From an uncultured Clostridia bacterium (GTDB taxonomy: Bacteria > Bacillota > Clostridia > Christensenellales > UBA3700), in assembly GCA_945872615.1 (NCBI GenBank), contig CAMBZZ010000012.1, positions 1 to 42,174 on the forward strand: a stretch of DNA of 42,174 nucleotides, in the 5' to 3' direction. This document shows, in pieces, positions 33,987-42,174 of this stretch (positions are counted from its first letter, which is position 1; each line of letters opens with the position of its first letter). The position numbers and the translations under genes were made by a program. The notes under the pieces were generated by a model. The model was not told the DNA's origin. It was given only the letters and a program-made list of their open reading frames with translations, and did no database searches.

Positions 33987-34559
33987 ATGAAGAACAAAGC
34001 ATTTTTATGTGTAATATTTGCAGTTTCGTTGGTGTTTATATTGACGGCATGTGTTTTTGAAAAAGGTTATCAACCAACTGAACAACAAACAGAGTTTATG
34101 GCAAATTATAGTGGAGACAAGTTTGACCTTCTCAACGAGAGGGAGCGGCATTTATTTATTGCAGTCGTTTATAGTATGATAGATGTCGGCAAAGATAATA
34201 GTGCTACTCAAGACGCAATAGCTTTTGCCAATAGCGTTATGCTTGACACTGTAGTGGCAAGTTGGATGGATGGGAAAATGGTTATGTGTTATTTCGTGTA
34301 CACAGATACCTACGGTAATAAACAAAAAACGAAAGACCTATATTTAACAACGCAAGATATTCAAATTACGATAATGAGCAATACACATTTTTGTAGCAAG
34401 TTTTTTGTCACCGAACTTCCTATCAAACACGACCAAAATCTTAGCAGTTCAGTAAAAACAGTAATGCTTGTAAGAGATTTCGTAGCTTCTGACGCGCTGC
34501 ATGATTGTGATAAGAATAAAATTAATCAAGCGATAGAAGAATATAGAGCAACCAAATAA
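33987..34559 (+). CDS. Predicted lipoprotein, paralogue of the preceding gene
   Basis: 190 residues. The signal peptide ends in lipobox ILTAC (Cys22). The layout parallels the gene before it: LFIAVVYSMIDV in place of FFFSLIRTYVCE, then DGKMVMCYFVYTDTYGNKQKTKDLYLTTQDIQI in place of the NGTLVIYKHIS...FIVTKDVKI segment. Both are about 190 residues, but identity is low, so the duplication is old. GGGGGTGAT is the ribosome binding site. The pair ends at the hairpin at 34635-34652. No known domain recognised. Confidence 0.8.
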   Translation: MKNKAFLCVIFAVSLVFILTACVFEKGYQPTEQQTEFMANYSGDKFDLLNERERHLFIAVVYSMIDVGKDNSATQDAIAFANSVMLDTVVASWMDGKMVMCYFVYTDTYGNKQKTKDLYLTTQDIQITIMSNTHFCSKFFVTELPIKHDQNLSSSVKTVMLVRDFVASDALHDCDKNKINQAIEEYRATK

Positions 34560-34634
34560 ATAGACCCAAAATTATGGTTGAAAAAATATATGGTTACAAA
34601 AGTAACGACGTCCTTTAGTTTATAGTCAACAGCT

Positions 34635-34658
34635 CGCCCAAATTTTTGGGCGTGCTTT
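34635..34658 (+). terminator. Terminator after the lipoprotein pair
   Basis: CGCCCAAA (34635-34642) and TTTGGGCG (34645-34652) make a perfect palindromic hairpin (about 7 bp with a four-base loop), followed by TGCTTTT. Confidence 0.7.
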
Positions 34659-34690
34659 TGTCGGTCTGCCCTACCGATGAAGAAGTCCAA
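34658..34690 (-). repeat. Second copy of the LDFF-GR-D coding-like motif
   Basis: On the minus strand this 33-base stretch translates to LDFFIGRADRQ. It matches 23298-23330 (LDFFLGRSDEQ) at about 26 of 33 bases. Both copies lie directly beside a terminator hairpin and upstream of a lipoprotein with the MK(N/K)YRKF signal. No intact gene includes it; what it derives from is unknown. Confidence 0.55.
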
Positions 34691-34846
34691 TCGATAGCCA
34701 AGTTTTTGTGTGTCGGTAAAAGAAATAAAATAATTGTAACAAAATCACTTTTTTTCGTACCTATATAATAGGGACGACTTTTTGTCGGACGCCAATTAGG
34801 GCAAATCAACGTTTTAATCAATATGATAATAGTATAAGGGTGGATT

Positions 34847-35623
34847 ATGAAAAAATATCGAAAATTTATGGTTGCGTTATGCATTATTGTCATTCTATGC
34901 AGTATAGCGATGACATTGGTTGGATGTGAGAAAGAGGAAGACAATTACGACGACAATTTTGACGTGAGCATGCCAATGCCGCAGCTTGCATATAAATCTA
35001 ATCAAACGACCTTCGATATCAACGACGTTACGCTAACCTTTTACTGTGGCAGCAACAATGCGGGCAGTAGTAACTATTTTGATATAGCTTGTCCAATCGT
35101 TACTTATATCTATTTTGCCAATTCCAAGGCATACAAGCGGATAGGACTCAACAACAACGATATAGTATTTGATTACGTAGAACAATATCACCCCAACAAA
35201 TTATACGGTACAATCGAAACAAATGAAAATTTTAGCGTTTGCAAGAAGATTTTTAGTGCCGACGAAGATGCCTTTTATAAAAAAAATACGGTAAAGTTGT
35301 TGTATACAGACGTTCCTTACAAGGTCAATACGTATACCGCAGAGGATGAGTGGGGGAAGGGCAGCGCGTTATACAAAGCGAGCATATCATATACACGGGG
35401 TGTGTATATCCCAGACGTTTCGTATGTTTTTACCATACCACAACAATTTTTTACTGAGGAGCAGGGCTGTGTGTTCTTTTGTATGGCGTCATATATTATG
35501 GAGGACGGTGAGAGTGCAAACGGCTCATCTTGGCAAGAGGGCAGTCAATTAGAACATAGAGAGCTTGCCATCTACTATACTCGCAACGGAGCAAATATTA
35601 CCCTATCGAGCAAATATAGATAA
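34847..35623 (+). CDS. Predicted lipoprotein sharing the MKNYRKF-type signal cassette
   Basis: 258 residues. The signal peptide MKKYRKFMVA...TLVGC (Cys27) plus the following EKEED is almost the same, in DNA as well as protein, as in the genes at 23921 and 24921. The mature part is unrelated to theirs: an acidic DDNFDVSM linker, then strand-rich segments (TFDINDVTLTFYCGSNNAGSS, GVYIPDVSYVFTIPQQFF) and a C-terminal SSWQEGSQLEHRELAIYYTRNG. No family recognised. The ribosome binding site is weak (AGGGTGG). The sharp change from shared to unshared sequence after the lipobox suggests a signal-peptide swap. Confidence 0.8.
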   Translation: MKKYRKFMVALCIIVILCSIAMTLVGCEKEEDNYDDNFDVSMPMPQLAYKSNQTTFDINDVTLTFYCGSNNAGSSNYFDIACPIVTYIYFANSKAYKRIGLNNNDIVFDYVEQYHPNKLYGTIETNENFSVCKKIFSADEDAFYKKNTVKLLYTDVPYKVNTYTAEDEWGKGSALYKASISYTRGVYIPDVSYVFTIPQQFFTEEQGCVFFCMASYIMEDGESANGSSWQEGSQLEHRELAIYYTRNGANITLSSKYR

Positions 35624-35646
35624 GAGATATGTAGGGAGGGAAGGAT

Positions 35647-36648
35647 ATGTTGAAAGCCAAAACTAATTTTTTACTAATATTTTTGATAGTTATTATTCTA
35701 ATAGCGGTGATATGTCTTGCGGCGGCTTGTTCGCCCAAATTGGTTGATATAGACAACGATATCGAGACGAGTGGCGACAAAGTATTGAAAGCCAATGCCA
35801 CGCTATATGACGACGCCACCCAATGGATGAAAGAAGAATACGCGTATAACAATAGGACGATAACGGAAGACCTCGAGTTTTTACCCGAGAAGGTCAACGT
35901 TATTGCAAGTCAAGAAGACTTTGACAACGCTTTTGTAGAATTTCCGACGGAGACTGATTTTGACGAGCAAATGCTTGTACTTTACTTTTTTACGGCAAAT
36001 CAAATATTTGCTGAAGATGGAAAAAGATTGAGATATTATGAGTTGAATAAAATTATTAATGAAGACGGTGCGATTACATTTGAATGTTGCGTAGTGTCGA
36101 CGCCTTTATACGACTCTAACGTGCCAGGGAATATTTTTGATGCATCAATGCCGACTCAAAATTGTTTGACTATCTTGATGCCAAAGGTGGCATGTACACA
36201 GTTGAAATTTCAAATAAACAATAAAGTTTATTATCAAACGTGGAAAAAAGATTTGAAGTCCAACGCCACTCTTTACGATGCAGACTTAGATTGGCTTAGA
36301 GACGAGTATAAGGAGAAGAATATATCAAAACTCGCATATCCTAATACGTTTAATGCAACAATTCAAACAAAAGAGCAATACGTATCGACTTTTTGTAAGT
36401 TTTATAATGATTTTGATATAGAAAAAGATATATTGATTGTTTATTGCTTTACGGAAGAAAATAACGGTATAAACGACACTTACGATTATTTGATAACGGA
36501 TATACAATATGATAAAGGCTTTTTGGAAATCGAGATAGACAAGAGGGTTGCAAGCACGCAGAGCGGAACAACCTCGACCAACACCAAGATTTTGATAATA
36601 AAATTGCCACAGTTGCCGGCATACAACGTAAATATTACGATAAATTGA
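35647..36648 (+). CDS. Predicted lipoprotein with internal duplication
   Basis: 333 residues. The signal peptide ends in lipobox AAAC (Cys28). Two copies of a module of about 150 residues follow. The first begins at KANATLYDDATQWMKEEYAYNN and includes VIASQEDFDNAFVEF...DEQMLVLYFFTANQ. The second begins at KSNATLYDADLDWLRDEYKEKN and includes IQTKEQYVSTFCKFYNDFDIEKDILIVYCFTEEN. Each copy ends in strands (TILMPKVACTQLKFQIN, KILIIKLPQLPAYNVNITIN). The function is unknown to me. GGAGGGAAGG precedes the ATG. It lies 23 bp after the previous lipoprotein and 13 bp before the next, consistent with one transcript. Confidence 0.82.
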   Translation: MLKAKTNFLLIFLIVIILIAVICLAAACSPKLVDIDNDIETSGDKVLKANATLYDDATQWMKEEYAYNNRTITEDLEFLPEKVNVIASQEDFDNAFVEFPTETDFDEQMLVLYFFTANQIFAEDGKRLRYYELNKIINEDGAITFECCVVSTPLYDSNVPGNIFDASMPTQNCLTILMPKVACTQLKFQINNKVYYQTWKKDLKSNATLYDADLDWLRDEYKEKNISKLAYPNTFNATIQTKEQYVSTFCKFYNDFDIEKDILIVYCFTEENNGINDTYDYLITDIQYDKGFLEIEIDKRVASTQSGTTSTNTKILIIKLPQLPAYNVNITIN

Positions 36649-36661
36649 TTTAGGAGGGATT

Positions 36662-37189
36662 ATGAAAACTAAAATAATTCATGTAATGATATTGTTGATA
36701 ATGGTCATCGTAAGTGTATTGGCGATGGGCGGTTGCAACAACCTAGAGCCAAAAGGGGAGTTTTATACTCTTCAACAAGGATACGACAACGGATTGATAA
36801 CAATAGAAGAGCTGCAAACCATTGCATATTATTACAGTAACGGACATAACTGTTCCTACATAACGCCTATACCCAAGGATCCAGAAAGTTTAGACGAAGA
36901 AACCATGCAAAAAATAAAAAATGACGGTCTTATTCTTCTGCTTGACCAAAAAGACAAAGACGGAAAACAAAAATATCCCAACGCAACAATCAACGATATT
37001 TCCGTTATGGGCTATTACGGCACTTACAACGGTGTGATTGCGGTAAAGATAGCGGGCGGTTTTCACGGCTGGGCAGGTATGGTCGAAACAACAATTATCG
37101 AAGGAGTAGAATTTACCTATTCCGGAGTACTGCCCGTTCTCTGGAAAGAAAATAAATATTCTAAAGCAAACAGGTGGATAATGTTATGA
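36662..37189 (+). CDS. Predicted lipoprotein with YDNGLIT motif and PNAT-WKE domain
   Basis: 175 residues. Lipobox AMGGC (Cys25). Two parts can be defined. Part A is FYTLQQGYDNGLITIEELQTIAYYY (about 34-58). Part B is YPNATINDISVMGYYGTYNGVIAVKI through VEFTYSGVLPVLWKENKY. I recall this pair as frequent in proteins of uncultured Clostridia, without a known role. In the next gene the same parts occur in reverse order (B then A). The start has AGGAGG; the stop overlaps the next start (ATGA), so translation is coupled. Confidence 0.82.
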   Translation: MKTKIIHVMILLIMVIVSVLAMGGCNNLEPKGEFYTLQQGYDNGLITIEELQTIAYYYSNGHNCSYITPIPKDPESLDEETMQKIKNDGLILLLDQKDKDGKQKYPNATINDISVMGYYGTYNGVIAVKIAGGFHGWAGMVETTIIEGVEFTYSGVLPVLWKENKYSKANRWIML

Positions 37190-38049
37190 GAAAAATTATA
37201 AATTTGATTATCATATGTTTTTTTGTATTTATTTGCATTATCGCAATGATTGGGTGTAAAGAAAATAAAAATGTTTTGGAATATTTCGTTGTTTACTCTA
37301 GATGTTACGACAACTATGCGGAATTGTTAGAGTTCGGTTTAGATTCAAAAGATTGTGATAGGACCATCTTGGATAAAGACGGCGTTATGGCAAGAATTTT
37401 TGATTCAAATCAAAAATTGAAAAAGCAATACGCAAACAGCGATAAACTAAATATTCTTAAAGAGTATGACGATGAATTTTTTGTAAATAATTCAATACTT
37501 ATTATATTTGGGCTTATTGGTGACGGCAATTTTGATCATGTCGTACAATCAATAGCGATAAAAAATGAAACAATGATAATGAATATAGAATATTCCGAAC
37601 AAAAATCGACTGCAAATGGTCTATATTGTATAGTGATTGAAATAGACAAAAAAGATATAAAAGGAGTGAGCAAATTAGAAATAATTAATAACGCTGATAA
37701 TGACGACAAATTTAACAATATAAAAAATGAAGCAAAGCAAACATACTTAAAGAGTTGCATTCAAGACAATTATCCGAATGCCACATTGTCAGATGTGTCA
37801 TTCAGACCGTTTTTGGGAATATATGGCGAAGCACTTGTCGCACAATTTTATGGTGGACAATATCATGGTGTTTGGCCAGACGAGGAACAACATTACAACA
37901 TAGGTGGTTTAATATTTAACATTCCAACTGGTTATCCAATTTTAGTTTGGAAAGATAGCGAAATTTTTGAATTATCAACAGCTTATGATAAAGGTTTTTT
38001 GACAAAAGAAGATTTATTGGATATTTACAACTTGTATTTAATATTATAA
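37186..38049 (+). CDS. Predicted lipoprotein with permuted paralogous domain
   Basis: 287 residues from ATG 37186, which overlaps the previous stop as ATGA; a GTG 12 bases earlier lacks support. Signal peptide with lipobox AMIGC (Cys24). The N-terminal half (to about 180) is specific: FFVNNSILIIFGLIGDGNFDHVVQSIAI and strands, somewhat like the duplicated module of the 35647 protein. The C-terminal half is part B (YPNATLSDVSFRPFLGIYGEALVAQFYGG...YPILVWKDSE), followed by part A (LSTAYDKGFLTKEDLLDIYNLYL). In the preceding gene part A comes first. AT-rich codons. Function unknown. Confidence 0.82.
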   Translation: MRKIINLIIICFFVFICIIAMIGCKENKNVLEYFVVYSRCYDNYAELLEFGLDSKDCDRTILDKDGVMARIFDSNQKLKKQYANSDKLNILKEYDDEFFVNNSILIIFGLIGDGNFDHVVQSIAIKNETMIMNIEYSEQKSTANGLYCIVIEIDKKDIKGVSKLEIINNADNDDKFNNIKNEAKQTYLKSCIQDNYPNATLSDVSFRPFLGIYGEALVAQFYGGQYHGVWPDEEQHYNIGGLIFNIPTGYPILVWKDSEIFELSTAYDKGFLTKEDLLDIYNLYLIL

Positions 38050-38082
38050 TCAATTTTTAAATAAGGAGGAAAAGTTCTTTTT

Positions 38083-41052
38083 ATGAAAAATATAAATTGT
38101 AAAAAATCACTAATAATACTATTATTAGTGGTAATCATAATATTATTGATAGGTCTACTCAATGTCAATTTTGTTTATGCTGAAGAAAATACAAATATTG
38201 GTTATTCAGAAAAAATATACAGCGACATATCTATAAGTGATAATTTTGATGCCACAAGTGTAATAGTTATACTAGATAAAAGCGTAAGCGGTATAAACAA
38301 ACAACATAGTTTAGAAATGTTTGGTAATCTTGATATAATATCAATTACAGATCTTACTTCAGTAGATAACAGTGCGAAAGAAATTATTGATAAACATAAT
38401 TTCGAACAGATTTTACAACTGCATTTGAATCAACAATCTAAAGAAAATGTTTTGGAGGCTATAGAAAAATTAGAAAAGATTGAAGGTATAAAATATGCAG
38501 GACCTAATAGACTACTGGATATTGAAAAAGAACCGAACGATCCTCTTTATGAGGATTCATTAGGGGGAGATAGAAGTCAGTGGGGACTAGATAAAATTCA
38601 AGCAGAACTGGCATGGGATAAAGAAACTGGTAGCTCAAATGTGCGCGTGGGAGTTATTGATACTGGTATTGGAACAATTATTGATGGACAAGCTTATCAT
38701 CCGGATCTTATCGATAATTTAGTTGAAGGTGGAGACTTCGTGAATATGATCGATAGTACAACTCCAGGTCTCGTAAAATCAGATATGAGTGGGCATGGTA
38801 CGCATGTGGCGGGTATTATTGGCGGCGTAGGCAACAACAACATTGGGATATCTGGTGTAAATTGGGATGTTTCCTTGGTTCCTATGCAAGTTGCTGATTC
38901 AAATGGCGAAATTGATGGTAGTGCTTGTGTAAGAGCGGTAAATTATGCTACAAATACTTGGAACACCAACAAACGGATTAGCATTTTGAGTATGAGCCTC
39001 GGACAATATGAAGAATGGCCAGAATTGGAAGTTGCTATTCGGCAATATCCGGGCTTATTTGTTTGTTCTACGGGTAATAAAATACAAGATAATGATTTAA
39101 TACACCATTATCCGTCCTTTTATGGATCTGCTTTACATACTAATCCATTAAATAATATGATTTCTGTGGGGAGAAGTGATATTAATGATGAAAGACCGAC
39201 AGTAAATGCGAATGCGAATTGGGGCTCTAAAACAATAAGTCTTTTTGCTCCAGGTCAAAATATTATAAGTACATTTCCTATAAATCTTTCATCTAACTGG
39301 GGAACAGGCTATTATATGAAGTCTGGTAGTTCTATGTCAACTCCTATGGTTTCTGGTGTTGCGGCATTGTTATTATCTTATAACCAAAATCTTACTACAG
39401 AAGAAATCAAAACAGCTATTTTGGACAATGTAGATTATGTCCCTGCACTTGATGGACTTTGTGTAACTAATGGTAGATTAAATGCTTATAAAGCACTAAA
39501 AGCGACATATAAGCCGGAAGAGATTTTCACTGATTTTGGATATGAGGGTAGTACATATTCATGGAAAGGTGTAGTAGAAATGGATTATGATGCCGATAAT
39601 AAAATGGAAGACGGAATGTTAATTGTAGAAGATTACTCGAGTCTGTCTTTTGAAGTAAAAACAATATCAAGTGAAAATGCGTGGTTAGTTACGAATGGAG
39701 AAATACGGTTTGAATTAGAACAAAGTGATGGGCAAATTATACAAACGAATATTTGTACAGTAACGGTGGACCTATTAAATAATGTTACTTTTACAGGGAA
39801 TACCTTTAGTATAAACACTAGTCAACTAGGTACAGGGACTTATTTTCTAAAAATGTATTGTACTTTTAATAGAGGCGAATGGTCCTCTGAAACTACGCAT
39901 TCATATGCTTTTGGTGTAAATCGACCAATTACTGTGATGGAAGATTTTGGCTATTTATCCAGTTGGTATAAGTGGAAGGGGAACGTGAAATTGTCTAGCG
40001 ATCATTTGTACTTATTTAATAATTCAAACTCATTGACACTAATGGGTGATGTAGATTTAACTTTTACAATAGGTACAAGCTTTGCATTCAATGCTGTTCA
40101 AGAAATGACAGGAACAATAACCATTGAATTACAAGATAGCTCTGGCAATATTATACCTATAAAAGGTAACAATAAACATACGAGCAATATTCGAGTTGGA
40201 TTAGCAAGCAATGTGTCGATATCTAATAGTTCCTTTACTATAAATATATCGGATTTTGCAGATGATACATATACTTTGAGGCTTGATTGTAGAATGACAA
40301 GAGGTAGCACTACCTATAATAATTCGGACACCTATTCTTTTAGTGTAAGAAACGAGACGTGTATTGCACAAGGTACAATGATTACCCTTGCAGACGGCAC
40401 ACAAAAAGCAGTAGAGGATTTGACCGGCGATGAGCAACTGTTGGTTTGGAACATGATGACAGGACAATTCGATACGGCGCCAATATTGTTTATTGACAGC
40501 GACGAACAACGTTTTTACCAAGTTGTGAATTTGTATTTTTCAGACGGGACAAGCGTAAAAGTAATAGGGGAACATGCCTTCTGGAATAAAGACTTGAATG
40601 AGTATGTATTTTTAAGAAAAGATGCCGATCAATATATCGGAGACTCGTTTATTAAACAAACCACAAACAATAACGGAGAGATGGTGTCAAGCGAAGTCTT
40701 ATTAATCGATGTAGTTGTAACAATGGAACATACAACTGCTTGGAGCCCTGTAACTTACGGACATTTGTGTTATTATGTGAACGGAATGTTATCGATGCCG
40801 GGAGCAACAGAAGGGTTGATAAATATATTCGAGGTTGATCCGGACGCCATGAGATACGACGAGGAAGCAATGAATCGGGATATTGCGACATACGGATTGT
40901 TTACATATGAAGAGTTTAATGCTTTGATTCCTGTTCCGGAAGAAATATTCGAGGCTTTTAATGGACAGTATCTAAAAGTGTCAATCGGCAAAGGGTATAC
41001 AAGTATTGAAGAGCTTGCTCAGCTGATTGAGAGATATTCACAGTTCTTTTAA
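38083..41052 (+). CDS. Secreted subtilisin-like protease (S8) with C-terminal Hint domain
   Basis: 989 residues. Signal peptide about 1-33; a propeptide follows (about 55-148, ending near YAGPNRLLDIE). The S8 domain covers about 165-480: Asp193 in VIDTG, His238 in SGHGTHVAG, oxyanion Asn332 in STGN, Ser417 in SGSSMSTPM, so the triad is complete. Two repeats of about 138 residues start at 484 (DFGYEGSTYSWKG) and 621 (DFGYLSSWYKWKG). At Cys760 a Hedgehog/intein-type Hint domain begins (CIAQGTMITLADG, then GEHAFW with His831), running to about YYVNGMLSMPG. A tail of about 100 residues follows. The His-Asn pair that ends true inteins is absent. AAGGAGG lies 13 bases from the ATG, farther than usual. 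Confidence 0.88.
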   Translation: MKNINCKKSLIILLLVVIIILLIGLLNVNFVYAEENTNIGYSEKIYSDISISDNFDATSVIVILDKSVSGINKQHSLEMFGNLDIISITDLTSVDNSAKEIIDKHNFEQILQLHLNQQSKENVLEAIEKLEKIEGIKYAGPNRLLDIEKEPNDPLYEDSLGGDRSQWGLDKIQAELAWDKETGSSNVRVGVIDTGIGTIIDGQAYHPDLIDNLVEGGDFVNMIDSTTPGLVKSDMSGHGTHVAGIIGGVGNNNIGISGVNWDVSLVPMQVADSNGEIDGSACVRAVNYATNTWNTNKRISILSMSLGQYEEWPELEVAIRQYPGLFVCSTGNKIQDNDLIHHYPSFYGSALHTNPLNNMISVGRSDINDERPTVNANANWGSKTISLFAPGQNIISTFPINLSSNWGTGYYMKSGSSMSTPMVSGVAALLLSYNQNLTTEEIKTAILDNVDYVPALDGLCVTNGRLNAYKALKATYKPEEIFTDFGYEGSTYSWKGVVEMDYDADNKMEDGMLIVEDYSSLSFEVKTISSENAWLVTNGEIRFELEQSDGQIIQTNICTVTVDLLNNVTFTGNTFSINTSQLGTGTYFLKMYCTFNRGEWSSETTHSYAFGVNRPITVMEDFGYLSSWYKWKGNVKLSSDHLYLFNNSNSLTLMGDVDLTFTIGTSFAFNAVQEMTGTITIELQDSSGNIIPIKGNNKHTSNIRVGLASNVSISNSSFTINISDFADDTYTLRLDCRMTRGSTTYNNSDTYSFSVRNETCIAQGTMITLADGTQKAVEDLTGDEQLLVWNMMTGQFDTAPILFIDSDEQRFYQVVNLYFSDGTSVKVIGEHAFWNKDLNEYVFLRKDADQYIGDSFIKQTTNNNGEMVSSEVLLIDVVVTMEHTTAWSPVTYGHLCYYVNGMLSMPGATEGLINIFEVDPDAMRYDEEAMNRDIATYGLFTYEEFNALIPVPEEIFEAFNGQYLKVSIGKGYTSIEELAQLIERYSQFF

Positions 41053-41105
41053 TAACAAGCTAATTTCTTGTGAACCTAATTAATTATTTTCATAATATCT
41101 CCTAA

Positions 41106-41139
41106 GCAAATATCCACTTTTTGTGGATATTTGCTTTTT
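41106..41139 (+). terminator. Strong terminator of the subtilase gene
   Basis: GCAAATATCCAC (41106-41117) and GTGGATATTTGC (41123-41134) form a perfect 12-bp stem around TTTTT, followed by five T. It faces the convergent recombinase gene. Confidence 0.92.
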
Positions 41140-41193
41140 GATTATCATGCTATGTTTATGGCAAGACGGTTATATCCAATATTGGTATTCTAA

Positions 41194-42081
41194 TTAGAGA
41201 TTATTGCGATAATTGTACTTTTTAAGCACTTGCTTTTTGCGGTTTGTGGAAACTTCGGTATATATTTGCGTTGTAGCGACGCTGGCGTGCCCCAATATCT
41301 CTTGAACCGAGCGCAAATCGGCGCCGTTAGAAAGCAAATTGGTAGCAAAGGTATGTCGGAGATAATGCGGCGTGGATTTTACTTCCAGTTTGGCTTTCTT
41401 TACGTATTTTGTATATATGTCTTCAATGCCGTGTATAGAAATTGGATTGCCGTATCTATTGATGAAAAGATAATTGCCTCCGCTCTTTTTTCTTTGCTTA
41501 ATTAGAGCCGTCAACCTGTTCCACGTTATGGGCGACGATATGTATATTAAACGTTGTTTTCGTCCTTTCCCGTGTATGAGCAGCGTTCGTTCCGACGCAA
41601 TGATGTCTTCCAAAGTAAGAGCAGCCGCCTCGCCGATTCTTATACCTGTGCTTATCAACAAATCCATTAGCGCAGCATCCCTCACGTAAGACTGCCTGGC
41701 AAAATCACTAAGTCTGGTAGTGTCCACGTTAAAACAATCCAGTATTTTAACCACGTCCGATTTAGCTAAAGTTTTAGGTAAACGCTTTTCTTGCTTAAAC
41801 TTGAACTTCATATTATAAAAAGGCGAGCGTTCAATCATTTCACGCTCTACCAAAAAATTATAGTAGTTTTTTAGGGTAATTATTTTGCGACGGATAGAAG
41901 AGTCCTTTAATTGCAGTTCGTTTTTCAAATACGATATATAAGAGCATATATCGCTCGGTTGCGCCTTAGTTTCTTCAAATGCATAATATTGTCTCAAATC
42001 GCCTCTATAAGCATTAAGTGACTTGATTGACAGGTTTTTTGTGCTCTGTAGATATTTTATAAACGTTTCAATATTATTCAT
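41194..42081 (-). CDS. Tyrosine recombinase, XerC/XerD-like
   Basis: 295 residues, the length of XerC/XerD. The N-terminal SAM-like core-binding domain is about 1-85. The catalytic residues are all present: Arg148 (STGIRIGEA), Lys172 (GKGRKQR), His239 and Arg242 (HYLRHTFAT), His265 (LGHAS), Tyr274 (QIYTEV). It may be the chromosome-dimer resolvase or an integrase-like enzyme serving the adjacent island; sequence alone does not decide. AAGGAG precedes the ATG, and TATAAT lies about 35-40 bases upstream on the minus strand. It converges on the subtilase gene and is divergent from a gene starting beyond the window. Confidence 0.9.
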   Translation of the reverse strand: MNNIETFIKYLQSTKNLSIKSLNAYRGDLRQYYAFEETKAQPSDICSYISYLKNELQLKDSSIRRKIITLKNYYNFLVEREMIERSPFYNMKFKFKQEKRLPKTLAKSDVVKILDCFNVDTTRLSDFARQSYVRDAALMDLLISTGIRIGEAAALTLEDIIASERTLLIHGKGRKQRLIYISSPITWNRLTALIKQRKKSGGNYLFINRYGNPISIHGIEDIYTKYVKKAKLEVKSTPHYLRHTFATNLLSNGADLRSVQEILGHASVATTQIYTEVSTNRKKQVLKKYNYRNNL

Positions 42082-42142
42082 ATAATTTCTCCTTATAATT
42101 TTTTAATATATCATTGCAAATTATATCAAAATATGATAAAAT

Positions 42143-42174
42143 TTACTTAAAGTAACTATTAATTATTGGAGGGA
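42143..42174 (+). promoter_or_regulatory. Palindrome and ribosome binding site of a gene starting beyond the window
   Basis: TTACTT-A-AAGTAA (42143-42155) is an odd palindrome in the divergent promoter region and could be an operator. GGAGGGA at the very end is a strong ribosome binding site whose start codon lies past 42174. Confidence 0.5.

Noticed and set aside
40360..40830. True splicing intein in the subtilase
   Set aside because: No C-terminal His-Asn followed by Cys/Ser/Thr, and the protease core is not interrupted; a Hint domain fits better.

Overview
The window looks like part of the chromosome of a low-GC Firmicute (Bacillota, Clostridia), probably an uncultured gut-type lineage. 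The evidence is AT-rich spacers, textbook TTGACA/TTGAAA-17-TATAAT promoters, strong AAGGAGG ribosome binding sites, many lipobox (xGC/AC) lipoproteins, Na+-coupled symporters, and two copies of a short hairpin repeat that I recall from Clostridia genomes. No rRNA, tRNA or CRISPR array was found.

Left part (1-9,070): replication-origin neighbourhood. An IS3-like terminal repeat lies at the left edge, then dnaN and dnaA on the minus strand, with a cluster of DnaA boxes between them (probable oriC core). dnaA is preceded by a promoter that places its start codon at the predicted transcription start. recF, normally co-oriented with dnaN, lies upstream of dnaA in the opposite direction, separated from it by a small AT-rich insertion holding a nonsense-mutated XRE regulator and a tail-anchored unknown protein. 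Then come a GNAT/SCP2 acetyltransferase, a DUF1292-type protein, and a GPH-type symporter coupled to a lipoprotein.

Middle part (9,100-23,300): metabolism and transport. It opens with a 1000-residue in-frame fusion of a complete archaeal-type phosphoglycerate mutase to a membrane anchor and a predicted extracellular beta-rich/FN3-like region, the most unusual gene here. A minus-strand leuS-serS-acyltransferase operon follows, then an ArsB/SLC13-like permease and an alanine/glycine:Na+ symporter (both minus). A PutP-like symporter and a degenerate PlsC-like acyltransferase are on the plus strand.

Right part (23,300-42,174): an AT-rich accessory island devoted to the cell surface. It holds at least seven lipoproteins, several of them paralogous, sharing a signal-peptide cassette, internally duplicated or domain-permuted. 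It also holds a BspA/InlB-repeat surface protein translationally coupled to two MacB-like ABC ATPase-permease fusions, and a secreted subtilase carrying a C-terminal Hint domain. A tyrosine recombinase stands at the end and a further plus-strand gene starts just beyond the window. The island reads as a surface-display system in which the paired ABC proteins may handle lipoproteins or peptides and the subtilase-Hint protein may process itself or its neighbours. These joint roles are inference from gene order.
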